Positions 1 to 10,774 of a DNA stretch of 64,000 nucleotides are shown one piece after another. The stretch's first letter is position 1. Each line of letters begins with the position of its first letter. Below the pieces are notes generated by a model. It worked only from the letters and a program-made list of their open reading frames with translations. It searched no databases and had not been told where the DNA came from. The stretch comes from Arachis hypogaea (lineage: Eukaryota > Streptophyta > Magnoliopsida > Fabales > Fabaceae). Made by a program: the position numbers and the translations under genes. Location of the stretch: positions 63,095,559 through 63,159,558 of the forward strand of contig NC_092040.1 in assembly GCF_003086295.3 (NCBI RefSeq), given 5' to 3'.

Positions 1-826
1 GGGGTGAGGAGCTCTGCTGTGTCGTGATGGATTAATGCAATTACTACTGTTTCTCATTCAATCATGCTTGCTTCCATTCTAAGATAATACTTGTTCTTAA
101 CCCGGATGAATGTGATGATCCGTGACAATCATCATCATTCTCAACTATGAACGTGTGCCTGACAACCACCTCCGTTCTACCTTAGATTAAGTAGTTATCT
201 CTTGGATTCTTTAACCGAAATCTTCGTGGTACAAGCTAGAACTGATGGCGGCATTCAAGAGAATCCGGAAGGTCTAAACCTTGTCTGTGGTATTCTGAGT
301 AGGATTCAATGATTGGATGACTGTGACGTGCTTCAAACTCCTAGCAGGCGGGGCGTTAGTGACAGACGCAAAAGAATCATTGGATTCTATTCCGGCCTGA
401 CCGAGAACCGACAGATGATTAGCCATGCTGTGACAGAGCATAGGAACATTTTCACTGAGAGGATGGGAGGTAGCCATTGACAACGGTGAAACCCTACATA
501 TAGCTTGCCATGGAAGGAACCTTGCGTGTTTGATGAAGAAGACAGTAGGAAAGCAGAGATTCAGAGGACAGAGCATCTCCAAAACCTCAACCTATTCTCC
601 ATTACTGCAAAACAAGTAACCATTTCATGTTCTTTTGCTTTTCACAATCAATCCTGATAATTTCTGATATCCTGACTAAGATTTACAAGATAACCATAGC
701 TTGCTTCAAGCCGACAATCTCCGTGGGATCGACCCTTGCTCACGCAAGGTATTACCTGGACGACCCAGTGCACTTGCTGGTTAGTTGTGCGGAGTTGCAA
801 AAGTGTGATTGCAATTTCGTGCACCA
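1..826 (+). repeat. Partial FIDEL-like LTR (3' part), plus strand
   Basis: The sequence matches the later part of the LTRs at 1076-2861, 34294-36003 and 39214-40942: the GGAGCTCTGCTGT block, the GTGACAGACGCAAAAGAATCA block, the U5 stretch and the terminal TTTCGTGCACCA. Its start is outside the window. After the terminal CA at 826 the sequence changes to unrelated DNA with no primer binding site, so this is a solo LTR or the 3' LTR of an element lying to the left. Confidence 0.85.
734..749 (+). other. U5 hairpin, CCTTGC/GCAAGG
   Basis: A 6-bp perfect stem with loop TCAC. Other FIDEL-like LTRs here have CCTTAC/GTAAGG at the same place, so one stem pair has changed on both sides (A-T to G-C). 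Confidence 0.6.
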
Positions 827-1070
827 CGGCCCAAAGTATATAAGTTATAAAACTAATCCCTGAAAGAGATCTAAATGAGGTCCAAAAAGAGAGTTACAAA
901 CAAACAACTCGGACAAAAACGGAGTTGAAGAAATCGGCAATCTCAGCATTATAATTCCTAACGAAGACCTGAACAAAGTTCAAATTGTTGAAAGTAGCGT
1001 CAGGCAAAGGAATCAAGCCGATCATGTCAGACAAAGTCCCAACACTCTCAAAGCCTACGAAGGTACCAAG
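827..1070 (-). other. Internal DNA of T with an unassigned minus-strand open stretch
   Basis: On the minus strand from about 1070 to 893 a frame of roughly 58 codons runs without a stop and ends TTTGTAA. It has natural-looking composition, including the short segment VQVFVRNYN, but no clear start. It may be a 3' exon or a decayed segment of T. I do not recognise it. The rest of the interval shows nothing. Confidence 0.25.
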
Positions 1071-1674
1071 ACAAGTGATGAGCGGATAATTTATACGCTT
1101 TTTGGCATTGTTTTCATATAGTTTTTAGTAAGTTTAAGCTACTTTTAGGGATGTTTTCATTAGTTTTTATGTTAAATTCACATTTCTGGACTTTACTATG
1201 AGTTTGTGTGTTTTTCTGTGATTTCAGGTAAATTCTGCTGAAATTGAGGGATTTGAGCAAAACTCTGAAGAAGGCTGACAAAAGGACTGCTGATGCTGTT
1301 GGAATCTGACCTCCCTGCACTAGAAATGGATTTTCTGGAGCTACAGAACTCCAATTGGCGCGCTCTTAACGGCGTTGGAAAGTAGACATCCAGGGCTTTC
1401 CAGCAATATATAATAGTCCATACTTTATTCGAAGAATGACGACGTAACTTGGCGTTAAATGCCAAGTACACGCTGCTGTCTGGAGTTAAACGCCAGAAAA
1501 ACGTCATGATCCGGAGTTGAACGCCCAAAACACGTCATAACCTGGAGTTTGACGCCAAGAAATGCCTTTACTCGTGGATTGATCAAAGCTCAGCCCAAGC
1601 ATACACCACGTGGGCCCCGGAAGTGAATTTATGCATCAATTACTTACTCATGTAAACCCTAGTAGCTAGTCTAG

Positions 1675-1682
1675 TATAAATA
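1675..1682 (+). promoter_or_regulatory. TATA box of E1 LTR
   Basis: TATAAATA lies in the middle of the LTR, where the U3 promoter is expected. The same position in A has TATAAATA at 34893-34900. Confidence 0.55.
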
Positions 1683-2722
1683 GGACATTTATCTATTGTA
1701 TTAGACATCCTGGAGTGTATTTTGAATCCTGTGATCACGTTAGAGAGGGCTGGCCATTCGGCCATGCCTGAACTCTTTGCTTATGTATTTTCAACGGTGG
1801 AGTTTCTGCACACCATAGATTAAGGGTGTGGAGCTCTGCTGTACCTCAAGTATCAATGCAATTCTATTATCTCTTATTCGGTTTCTATCTTATTCCTATT
1901 CCAAGATATTCATTCGTACCCAAGAACATGATGAATGTTATGAGTCAGATTACCCTCATTATCATTCTCACTTATGAACGCGTGTGATTGACAACCACTT
2001 CCGTTCTACATGCAACAGAGCTTGAATGTGTATCTCTTAGATTCTCCAACAGAATCTTCGTGGTATAAGCTAGATAGATGGCGGCATTTATGAGGATCCG
2101 GAAAGTCTCACCTTGTCTGTGGTATTCCGAGTAGGATCCTGGGAATCCGGAAAGTCTAACCTTGTCTGTGGTATTCCGAGTAGGATTCCGGTAATGAATG
2201 ACTGTGACGTGCTTCAAACTTGTAACCTACTGGGCGTTAGTGACAGACGCAAAAGAATCAAGGGATTCTATTCCAGTAGGAGCGGGAACCAACCGGTGAT
2301 TAGCCGTACTGTGACAGAGTGCGTGAGCATTAGTTTTCACTGCGAGGATGGGATGTAGCCATCAGCCATGGGTGATGCCTCCAGACTGGTTAGCTGTGCG
2401 AGTGACAGCCGCACAGGATATTTCCCTGAGAGGAAGAAAGTAGCCACAGTTGATGGTGAACCCCTATACAAAGCTTGCCATGGAAGGAAGTAAGAAGGAT
2501 TGAGTAGAAGCAGTAGGAAAGCAGGCGTCCCTGGGCTCTACAGCATCTCCATCCGCTTATCTGAAATTCCCACCAATGAATCTGCATAAGTGTTCTATCC
2601 CTTTTATCATTCCTTTTTATTATTAATTATTCTAAAAAATCATAAACCAATTTAATCTGCCTAACTGAGATTTGCAAGGTGACCATAGCTTGCTTCATAC
2701 CAACAATCTCTGTGGATTCGAC

Positions 2723-2738
2723 CCTTACTCACGTAAGG
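2723..2738 (+). other. U5 hairpin of E1, CCTTAC/GTAAGG
   Basis: A 6-bp stem with loop TCAC, about 130 nt before the primer binding site. It is a counterpart of the hairpins at 734, 35822, 40783 and 49420. Confidence 0.6.
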
Positions 2739-2867
2739 TTTATTACTTGGACGACCCAGTACACTTGCTGGTTAGTTGAACGGAGTTGTGAAAATAAACA
2801 GTGCCCTAAGAGTAAATATATGCTAAAGCTCAAAAGATAGAAATCACAATTTCGTCCACCAAGTTTT

Positions 2868-2886
2868 TGGCGCCGTTGCCGGGGAT
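2868..2886 (+). other. Primer binding site, tRNA-Asp
   Basis: TGGCGCCGTTGCCGGGGAT lies six bases after the LTR end. It is complementary to the 3' end of plant tRNA-Asp(GTC), the usual primer of Athila/Tat elements. Confidence 0.88.
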
Positions 2887-3290
2887 TGTTCGAGTATGGA
2901 CAACTGACGGTTCATCTTGTTGCTCAGATTAGGTAATTTTCTTTTCAAAAATCTTTTTCAAAAATTTTTCTTTCATTTTTCGTTTTTCAAAAATGTTTTC
3001 CGAAAAAAATAAAATAAAAATAAAAAAATTAGAAAATCATAAAAATCAAAAATATTTTATGTTTCTTGTTTGAGTCTTGTGTTAATTTTTTAAGTTTGGT
3101 GTCAATTGCATGGTTTTAAAATTTTTCTTGCATTTTTTCGAAAATCTCATGCATTCATAGTGTTCTTCATGATCTTCAAGTTGTTCTTGACAAGTCTTCT
3201 TGTTTGATCTTGATGATTTCTTGTTTTGTGTCTTTTGTTGTTTTTCATGTGCATTTTTGCATTCATACTTTTCATGCATTCATACTTTTA
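2887..3290 (+). other. E1 leader remnant
   Basis: AT-rich leader with TTTTTCAAAAAT repeats and one AAGTTTGGTGT copy at 3092-3102. It matches the leaders of A and B and has no ORF of note. Confidence 0.75.
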
Positions 3291-3338
3291 TATGCTAAAG
3301 CTCAAAAGATAGAAATCACAATTTCGTCCACCAACAAG

Positions 3339-3546
3339 CGCAGACAGATATGATATGAAAACAAAAGTTATAATAATAGCCATCTTCAGAGGCCACCAAA
3401 TTCAGCCCACAAAACCGGGAAACTACTTTGTTTATCAAAATAAAGTTGCTAAACCAGTAACTAGAAAAGTGTCAACATCATTTACAAAATAAAAAGTTTT
3501 AAAAAGCCCATAAGCTGGGCTATCTACAACGAAGCAAGAAGAAAAC
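3339..3546 (-). other. T, DNA downstream of the antisense gene
   Basis: It continues the sequence interrupted by E1 and probably contains the 3' untranslated region of the antisense gene. I see no other feature. Confidence 0.4.
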
Positions 3547-5483
3547 TCAGTTAACATCCGAAGGCTTCTCAGCAGCATCAACTCGGGGTGAAGGAGGACG
3601 AGTCAGAAGAGGCACCGCATCCACCGTCCCATCATTCCGGTTCAAGATTTGGCAATCTGGTTCCCCCTTTGGGTGATTGATCTCAGCAGTGGAAGTTGGA
3701 AAAGTCGGCGCAACAGAAGTCTTGGTAGCGGGCAGCGGAGGATGATCATCGTCATCATCATCAGGATCGTCAGGGACAATCTTACCATCCCTAACAATGT
3801 TGTCCAGACTAAAAAGGGAAAGGTCGAGATCTGGCGCAAGAACTCGAACTTGCTCCTTCAGATTCTTATAAGCAGCAGTAACACTTTCTACAAGATGACT
3901 TTGAAGTTTGGTATAATCGGCCTGGATAGATTCCAAGCTACCCCTGAGCTCCATCATCTCCCTATAAGTAGTAACACAGCTATCCTTATGTTTTAACGCT
4001 GTATCCTTGGCCAGTTGTACAGCAGCCGCCAGACTAATAGCCCGAGCCTTTTCCCCCTTCAGCTCATTTTCCAGCTCCGCCACTTTCACCTCGAGCTCCT
4101 CCTTCAAACCCCTAATTCGGTCAAATTCTGATTTTGTCTCCTCCATAAAGGCCTTGGTAGCATGGATAGGAAGATCTTGAGCAGTCCGGTATAAAGCCGC
4201 TCCCATGTGTGCCAGTGTAATACCACTCCGAGTAATGAAGTCTAAATGACAAAGAATGGATACATCGTCAGTAGGCATGACACCATAGGGAGCAATCTGT
4301 TGATCTACAAACCCAACAACATCAAAGTCGGGAACACCAAGATTAAAAGGCTCGACACTCTGAGGTCTTTTTGGAGGAGGAGCGGCAGAAGGAGAGGAGG
4401 TACCAACAGAAGTTTACGACGGATCGACCAAACAAACCCGGGGAGTAGGGATCATCCTCCTCGGCCCAGGAGAGTTTGGGACAGATGGATTCGACAAAAC
4501 CTAGGAGGACCCTTCCCGACCACCTTGGCCGAGACATTCTGAGTCGCGGTAGCCTTCCTTGCCTTCTTAAATGCCTTCAGCGAGTCATTATTCTTCGACA
4601 TCTCTGAAAAATTCAAAAAAATACAATAACTTACAAGCCAGAAAAGAAAGCAGAAAACAAAACAAACAGGGACACAGTTTATAATACCCAGCACAGTGCG
4701 GATCAAGGATGGATCCCCCAGAAATTTCTTGGTCTCAAGATTGGGAGGTTCCCCCCAAATATCCTCCAAAGTAGCAACAAAAGCCTGCTCAACCTCGTCT
4801 AACATCTCCCAGGTATACCTAGATACAACTACATTCCTTTGCCATTCTAAAGGAAAACGAGGCTCGCCATTCTCATCCAAAAAGAAAGGACGAGCTCCTT
4901 CAACAGCTCGGATCTTGAAAAAGTAATTCTTAAAATCTCGGAAAGACTCATCATACATGGAAAAAACCTTATGTCTCTGGGCCGACCTAAAAGAAATCCA
5001 AGAAGCTTTCTTTTTGGTAGTTCCAGGCTTGGTCAACACAAATAGATACAGGAAAAGAGTTAAAGAGGGCTTAACATCGAATTCATGACAAACCAGCTGA
5101 AGAATCTTAATAAAACCCCAAGATTTCGGATGAAGCTGAGATGGGGCTACATTACAAGACCACAACAGGTCGGTCTCAAAGGAAGTAAAAGGAAGGGTAA
5201 TATTCATCAGGCTAAAGAAGAAATCATATGCATAAAAGAAAGGATGCTCCCCCTGGGTCAGAACAGGAAAGCAGACCCTGTCGTCAGAATTGGGTGCCAC
5301 CAACTCATAGTTGCGTTCTTGATTCTCACTACTACATAACCGATGGTGTTTTCTAAGCTCCGCACAGAACCCCGAATTAGCTAGAGATACACATAGCAAC
5401 ACAAGGGAGTCCAACCAGTCAGACATCCCCTCAGGAACCTTAGAAGACACCTCGACAATATTTTTGCGAGATGACATGGCCAA
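3547..5483 (-). pseudogene. Antisense accessory gene of T, gypsy-type 'Transposase_28' protein
   Basis: The first part (5483 down to about 4700, some 265 codons) contains motifs HPFFYAYDFFF, VAPSQLHPKSW and LDENGEPRFPLEW. These are characteristic of the plant 'putative gypsy type transposon' domain (Pfam PF04195), whose function is unknown. The second part (4278-3547, and open upstream to about 4373) is coiled-coil-like with E/K-rich heptads (about residues 45-150 of that part) and an acidic D-rich stretch followed by a proline-rich tail. Between them, frames change around 4500 and again around 4400: the coding-like sequence moves from one minus frame to a second and then a third. I therefore call it broken by at least two frameshifts. 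A likely 84-bp intron lies at 4604-4687. It is transcribed opposite to T's LTR. Similarity is from memory of the domain. Confidence 0.65.
4604..4687 (-). other. Candidate 84-bp intron in the antisense gene
   Basis: On the minus strand the segment begins GTATTATAAA and ends in a U-rich tract, TTTTTCAG. Its translation is hydrophobic and unlike the flanking protein. The length is divisible by three with no stop, so retention would also keep the frame. Confidence 0.55.
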
Positions 5484-6457
5484 CTAATCCTACAAACAAA
5501 AGAAACGGGTTACTAACCCAAAAACAAATTTGGGCAATATGGAAGCAACTCGGACAACGCGACCTCAAGCACACAAAAAGGAAAACCCCAAGACGCACAC
5601 CGAGGCCCAGGGGCATCCTTTGGAGGCAATGACAGAGTAAAAGTCTCAGAAAAATCTACAAAGCAAAACCCCTCAGCAGAGAAAATAACCCCTTCTCAAC
5701 AAGTAGCAAAATCAAAGAAAAAGCGGTCAGCAGGACAAAAGCCATCAAAAGAAACAAACCTTTCTCAAAAAACAACAGTTCAGAAAGCAGCGATAGCATA
5801 CAAAGCCCTAAAAGAGCCAGGAAAATCCACCCAAAAGCATACATAAGGTCAAAAGGAAACCAGAAAACATACATCACAGTGATAAAACCAGCATGATAAC
5901 ATGAAAAAAATTCAAGCTTTCCAACATGCACTCAGTCAAAATCAAAACTTCATCAAAGAATCAAGATACAAAACAGCAGAAATAGATGACGAAAGAAAAA
6001 TCAAAACCAACCTGGAAAAAAGAGAAGAGTATGGAAGGAAGTTGAAGACAGAGAAATAAGGGATGGTCGTCGAAAGTAAGGAAAGCACTTACGATCACCA
6101 AACAACGTTGCAAACGCAAAAGACGAAAACAGAAGGAGAGAAGTGAAAGGGAAGTTACAGCAAAAACCAAGAGAGGAGAAAAACGTTTCTTGAGAATAAA
6201 ATTCAGAATAAAACCAAGAGAAACGGAGCATCAAAAACCAATTAATGGGGGCATTAAAAACCCTCGCACATTCCCAAGGCCAGGACGCTAATCCAAAAGC
6301 GTGCGTTTTCAGAGGAAGCGAAACGTTCCGTATTCAAAAAGAAGCTCCACAAAGATAAAAGCGACAAAATGCTTGAGTTTGGCTTCACCTGAGAAGGTTC
6401 GAAGTCCTAAAACTAAGACTCGACCTCCAAATAAAGACCAAGCTCGAGCAGGGGCAC
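5484..6457 (+). other. T, region between antisense gene and 3' LTR
   Basis: The A-rich plus strand (pyrimidine-rich on the minus strand) probably contains the 5' region of the antisense gene. The minus-strand open stretches here are low-complexity hydrophobic shadows. The last bases, AGCAGGGGCA, are a candidate polypurine tract for T's plus-strand 3' LTR. Confidence 0.45.
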
Positions 6458-6497
6458 TGTTCATACCCCAGGTCAATGCTGTCCGACCTGGGATGTT
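6458..6497 (+). repeat. T 3' LTR, first 40 bp
   Basis: It begins TGTTCATACC immediately after a purine-rich stretch and is cut at 6497 by E2. It continues at 19886. The last five bases, ATGTT, are the left TSD of E2. Confidence 0.6.
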
Positions 6498-8045
6498 TGA
6501 TAAACGAAATTTAGCATGCCGATTTAGAATTCAAAGATGAATATGATCGTGAGTATAGTCTAATCGACATTTAGATTTCGTACCAAACAATCCTACACTC
6601 TATATCCGAGAGTACTAGTCTCCCGAGTCGTCCTCCCTTGGAATTGCCAAAATGTGCATCTTATTGATTAGAAAGCTTTGTTAGGATTCTTTGAAAGTTT
6701 TAGCAAAGTAGTAGGAAACAAGCAATCAATCATTAAAAGACTTGGCTTAGGGTTGGCATTTGAATTCATATCCTTATAGTTCTTTCAATGAAGATAACAA
6801 TTAGGCGTTGCCTCATTTAGTTATCCTCTAGGTATAGAGGAAAGTTAAATGAAAATAATCAACTTGAGTCACAAGTCCTAGCTTCACCTCATGGGAATCT
6901 AGCTTTAGTGCACTCCAAGTCAATTAGCAATCCCTAATTCCAAATCAACAATTGACACAACTATTCAACTTCTTCTAATGGCCCAACCCTATGCCAAGTG
7001 AGAATTTTCTACTCCATAACTAGTGTTGACATTTTATCAAACATTTGATGAGCAAGAAAGAAAGTCATAGTAAAATGAGAAGAGAAGTAGAATTAAAGGT
7101 ATTGCAACACAAGGAACTAACAACAAGTATCCAAGAGCAACAATGAGGATCAAAATCTCAAAGTATTGATGAAATCCAAAACCACAAAGTTGAATTCTAG
7201 ATCCAAGAGAATTTAGCAATTACAACTACTACTTGAAATTGGAGAAGAAAATCTATGACATGAACAAAGTAAAGTGAGAATTGCAATGGATCTCACCAAA
7301 GAGTGAGTGAAAAATTCAGAAATTGGATGAAGAAGAACCCTAGTGAGAGCTTGAGATCTCTCTCTCCTCCTCCAAGAGTGTAACTAACTATCCCTCAAAA
7401 TATCTCCAATCTATAAAATGAACTAAGTGTCTTTAACCCTTGCTCCTCTGATCTTCTTAAGCTTTTCCCGCCAAGACATTCCCCAAAAATGGGATCCCCA
7501 ACCAACTCCACACCTAAGTCACGTGGCTTCTAAAAAAAATCACATTCGAACATCGGCGCGCACGCGCAAGGTACGCGCGCGCGCCACAGATGCATTTTGA
7601 AATGTACGCGGAGGCGTGACGTACGCGTGCGCGCCCAAGAAGATCATGGCTTAGCCGCTACGCAAGCCGACTCGTGGCTCGACTCTTGGCTTCGGCTTCT
7701 AGTTGTTCTATCCACGCGGACGCGTCAAGTGCGCGCACGCGCCCATGCTGAGATTTCCAAGGCTTAATTCTCTTGCTCCCTTCCTTTGCTCCCATCCTCC
7801 TTCTCTCTTCCGGTCCATCCCTGCCCTATATTCTGGAACCACTTAACACACGGGTCACGGCATCGAATGGCATCAAGAGAAGATAGAAATGTATCTATTT
7901 TAGTGCAAAATAAGTATGTTTTCATCCATAGGGCAAAACTAGGAAAGGAATGCAAATTCTTATATTTTCATACAGAAAGTGTGTGGAATCATTGATAAAA
8001 CCCTTGAAATCAGCACAAGATAAACCCTTAAAATGGGGTTTGTCA
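6498..8045 (-). repeat. E2 3' LTR (left copy)
   Basis: On the plus strand it begins TGATAAAC and ends GTTTGTCA, so the ends are near-inverted. It contains CG-rich palindromic units at about 7553-7745 (GCGCGCACGCGC and relatives). A possible TATA box (minus strand) lies at 7407-7415. Confidence 0.9.
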
Positions 8046-8082
8046 ACCTCCCCACACTTAGATTCTAGCATGTCCTCATGCT
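8046..8082 (-). other. E2 polypurine tract with upstream AGGA-loop hairpin
   Basis: In sense orientation: AGCATG-AGGA-CATGCT (plus coordinates 8067-8082), a short spacer, then CTAAGTGTGGGGAGGT (8046-8061) directly before the 3' LTR. The purine run is the expected primer for plus-strand DNA synthesis. The hairpin resembles those in A to D and E3. Confidence 0.75.
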
Positions 8083-9546
8083 TAGAGAAACGTAAAAGAA
8101 ACACAGAAGACCGAGGGATCACAAAAGTATAAGACTCATGAAGTGCAACCTACTTATATGAATACAACTATGACTAGTGCTATTTCCTACTTGGTTAGGA
8201 ACAAATCAACCTTCCCATGACATATGCCAGCATATGGGACACAATGGTGGTCAAGATATGGGACTTGCCAATTTCTAAGCATCAAATGCGGTATATGCAA
8301 CCTTGCATGAGGAATGCTCTTGAGAACCGGGAATCAAGGAATTGAGCATCAAACCCTCACCTGAAGTGTTTGCACTCTATTCGCTCGGTGTTTGGGGTTG
8401 ATTCACTCAATTCTCCCCTAATCATGCTTTCCAAGATTTGTTTTTCTTCTAACAATCGACATATATTTCATGTATGCATATAAGTATCATGAGGTATTTT
8501 CTTTGGTTGTAATGGGGTTGGGGTCAAGGTAGGATGCATATTTGGTTAAGTGAGCTTGAGATTTGAATCTTTGATAAGCTTAGACTTCCCACCTAGCCTA
8601 CGACATCCTATACAATTAAGTTCTAACCCAACTATCCATTTTTCACTTTTTCACATACTCATGTATTTCCTTTTCATTTCACAACACTTATGCATTGGCT
8701 TTATTGAGCTACACTTTGCTTTGGGGCATTTTGTCCCCCCCTTTTTTTTTTCTTTTCTATTTTTTTTTCTTGTCTTTTGCATATTTATTTCCTTTCTTTT
8801 CTTCTCTTTCTTTTTATATACAAGAACATAAATGCATAAGGTTTTACATTTGATCAATACATGAGTATGTACCCAATTCCCAATATTTTCAATAACAATA
8901 CAAAATTACCCTTTTATTCACCCAATGTCCCAAGGTTCCCACACTTTAATGATACTCACACACTCTAGCCTAAGCTAATCAAAGATCCAAATGAGGACAT
9001 TTGTTGTTTTTCACTTTAAGGCTTGTAATGTGCTAAATTAAGAACAAAGTGGGTTAATTGAAGGCTCAAATTTGGCTAACAATGGAAGATAAAAGGTAAG
9101 GCCATTTGGGTGAGTGAGCTAATGAAATGATGGCCTCAATCATATAAATGCATGAATACACAAAATAACGGACATAAAGAATCAAACAAATCAAGGATTA
9201 CAATCATAGAAAGAGAATAATGCACACAAGAAGGAGAATAAGTGGTTATAAGATGTAACCACGCAATTAGGCTCAAAACTCACTAGCTTGTGTTCTTAAC
9301 TCAAAACCCATGTTCCAAAATATAATTCTTCATGAAAATTTGGCATCAAAGTATTTTAAAATTGGCAATGCCACGGTTGCCCCAAAGTATTAGTTTCCTA
9401 AGGAAGGGTTTCATTGTTCCAACCAAGTAGACTTATCATGCGAATGGTGCCAACTAAAACCTAATCATGCAACCTATCCTAAATATGATGGAGTTCAAGG
9501 AACAAGAATTTATTTGGGTGTTACCTATGGAGATCGATCGGTCGAC
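8083..9546 (-). other. E2 3' untranslated region
   Basis: No credible coding sequence. It contains a T-rich tract around 8740-8815 and nothing else I can support. Confidence 0.7.
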
Positions 9547-9582
9547 CTCCCCACACTTAAAACTTTGCACGGTCCTCCGTGC
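9547..9582 (-). other. Second polypurine-tract/hairpin module of E2
   Basis: In sense orientation: GCACGG-AGGA-CCGTGC (9567-9582), a short spacer, then TTAAGTGTGGGGAGGT (9546-9561). It repeats the module at 8046-8082 with the same spacing, loop and purine run, but the stem sequence differs while remaining paired. It overlaps the last codons and TAA stop of the accessory ORF. Confidence 0.7.
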
Positions 9583-10774
9583 TATAGGTTAGGCACAGTT
9601 GGTGGTCGAGTCCCGAGTGTCCCTCATCTCCAATGTCATCGGCATCCCTGCTTGAAGTTGCGGTGGATGTGGAGATACCTGGCTCCTCCATAGGTGGTGT
9701 GACTACGCTTAGAAGTTTCTTCACATGAGCATATCGGCGTTGGTTACGCCTCTCATAACGGTCCAATTTCTTGTGAAGGTCTTCAAGGCGTTGGGTGGCT
9801 GATTTTTGTGGTGTAGATGAGGTGGTAGTGTTGCGAGTCAGTGTGGGTAGACCAATGTCCTTGGTGAATTCCGGAGGCTTGAGGCATCTCTTGGTCGGAA
9901 TAACATCACCTTCGACCGGAATCGAGGTTCTCCTATCTTTAGCCTCTCGGTTGACGCCGGCCTTTGCAACTAATTCGATCACCATAGCTGGGAATGGTAG
10001 ATTTCCCTTGGCATGAATACGCCCCATGGATTGCCGAATGGCATGCGAAATGTTGACCGGTCTCTCGGTTAAGATGCACCATATCAATAAGGCAAGCTCG
10101 GCGGTAATGGATGACCCATGGGTGCTTGGGAGCACGTAGTGAGCTAGAATTTGGGCTCATGCCGTGGCTTCTTGAGTGAGGTGGCGGACGTCTAAACCCT
10201 TTGGTCTTTGCTTTATGGTTCCCCGAATCCAATATGCGTCGGGTAAAGCAATTGCGCGGAGGATCGCGCCCCAATCGAAAGCACGGTCATCGCATGTAGC
10301 CAAGACTTCTTGGTAGGCATCATATCCATCCGCCGATGGCCCAATCCTAAGGACTTCTCGGATGGTTTCCACTGTGACTGACACTTGCTTCCGGCGCACG
10401 AATATTGATGTGAGAAGGGGTGAGTGGTAGTTGGAGTAGAATTCCACCACCCATGAGAGATTGGCCTCCTTTGGTTGCCTCAAGAGGAACCGCCATTGCC
10501 TCCGGTCAATGTGTGGCATCACAATCGGGTGGAGGTGAGCCGGTAGGACTAGGAGGAGTTCCGGGTGATAATTCCTTTCAATCATTTTCGAATAAACAAG
10601 TTCGCAGTAGCGGTTGGGGAACTTGTTTGAATCTTTTGGAGGGTTGTCCTTCTCTAGAACATCAACGAGGCCCTTAGTCTTCTTTAAGAGCGGCTTGGCC
10701 ATAGGTTCTTGGTGTGCTTTAGTGGAAGCTGGCTTCTTCGGGGCCTTCCCTTTGTTCTTTTTGATTACCATCAT
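9557..10774 (-). pseudogene. E2 accessory ORF (plant 'transposon protein' domain), one nonsense codon
   Basis: A reading frame of about 405 codons with a basic K/P-rich N-terminus, a central domain with motifs RRQWRFLL, WVVEFYSNYH and VRRKQVSV, and a polar C-terminus with a coiled-coil-like LHKKLDRYERR segment. The centre resembles the 'putative plant transposon protein' domain found after pol in Athila/Tat elements (Pfam PF20167). A TGA at 10157-10159 interrupts a frame that is otherwise open on both sides. The role of this ORF is unknown; its position is that of the env-like ORF of Athila. The homologues in B, C, E3, A and D are more similar to each other than to this copy. Confidence 0.7.

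Larger units (their letters stand above)
1076..2861 (+). repeat. E1 5' LTR
   Basis: It starts TGATGAGCGG and ends TCCACCA, about 1786 bp, in the same family as the LTRs of A, B and D. GGCGTTNAAC/GTTNAACGCC half-palindromes lie around 1450-1560. A partial internal duplication is visible at about 2090-2190, where the GATCCGGAAAGTCT block and the CTTGTCTGTGGTATTCCGAG block occur twice. Confidence 0.85.
1076..3333 (+). mobile_element. E1: internally deleted FIDEL-like element (TSD ACAAG)
   Basis: A complete 5' LTR (1076-2861), a tRNA-Asp primer binding site and about 400 bp of AT-rich leader are followed directly by the last ~43 bp of a 3' LTR (3291-3333), a copy of 2819-2861. Perfect 5-bp target duplications ACAAG lie at 1071-1075 and 3334-3338. 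All of gag, pol and most of the 3' LTR are gone, so this is a deletion by illegitimate recombination rather than a solo LTR. Confidence 0.88.

Noticed and set aside
2868..2886. tRNA-Asp gene fragment
   Set aside because: The 19-nt match to the tRNA 3' end recurs just inside every LTR; it is the primer binding site, and no tRNA body is present.
5656..6234. Hydrophobic minus-strand ORFs resembling membrane proteins
   Set aside because: Low-complexity pyrimidine-rich sequence read as L/F/S; no start context, domain or conservation signal.
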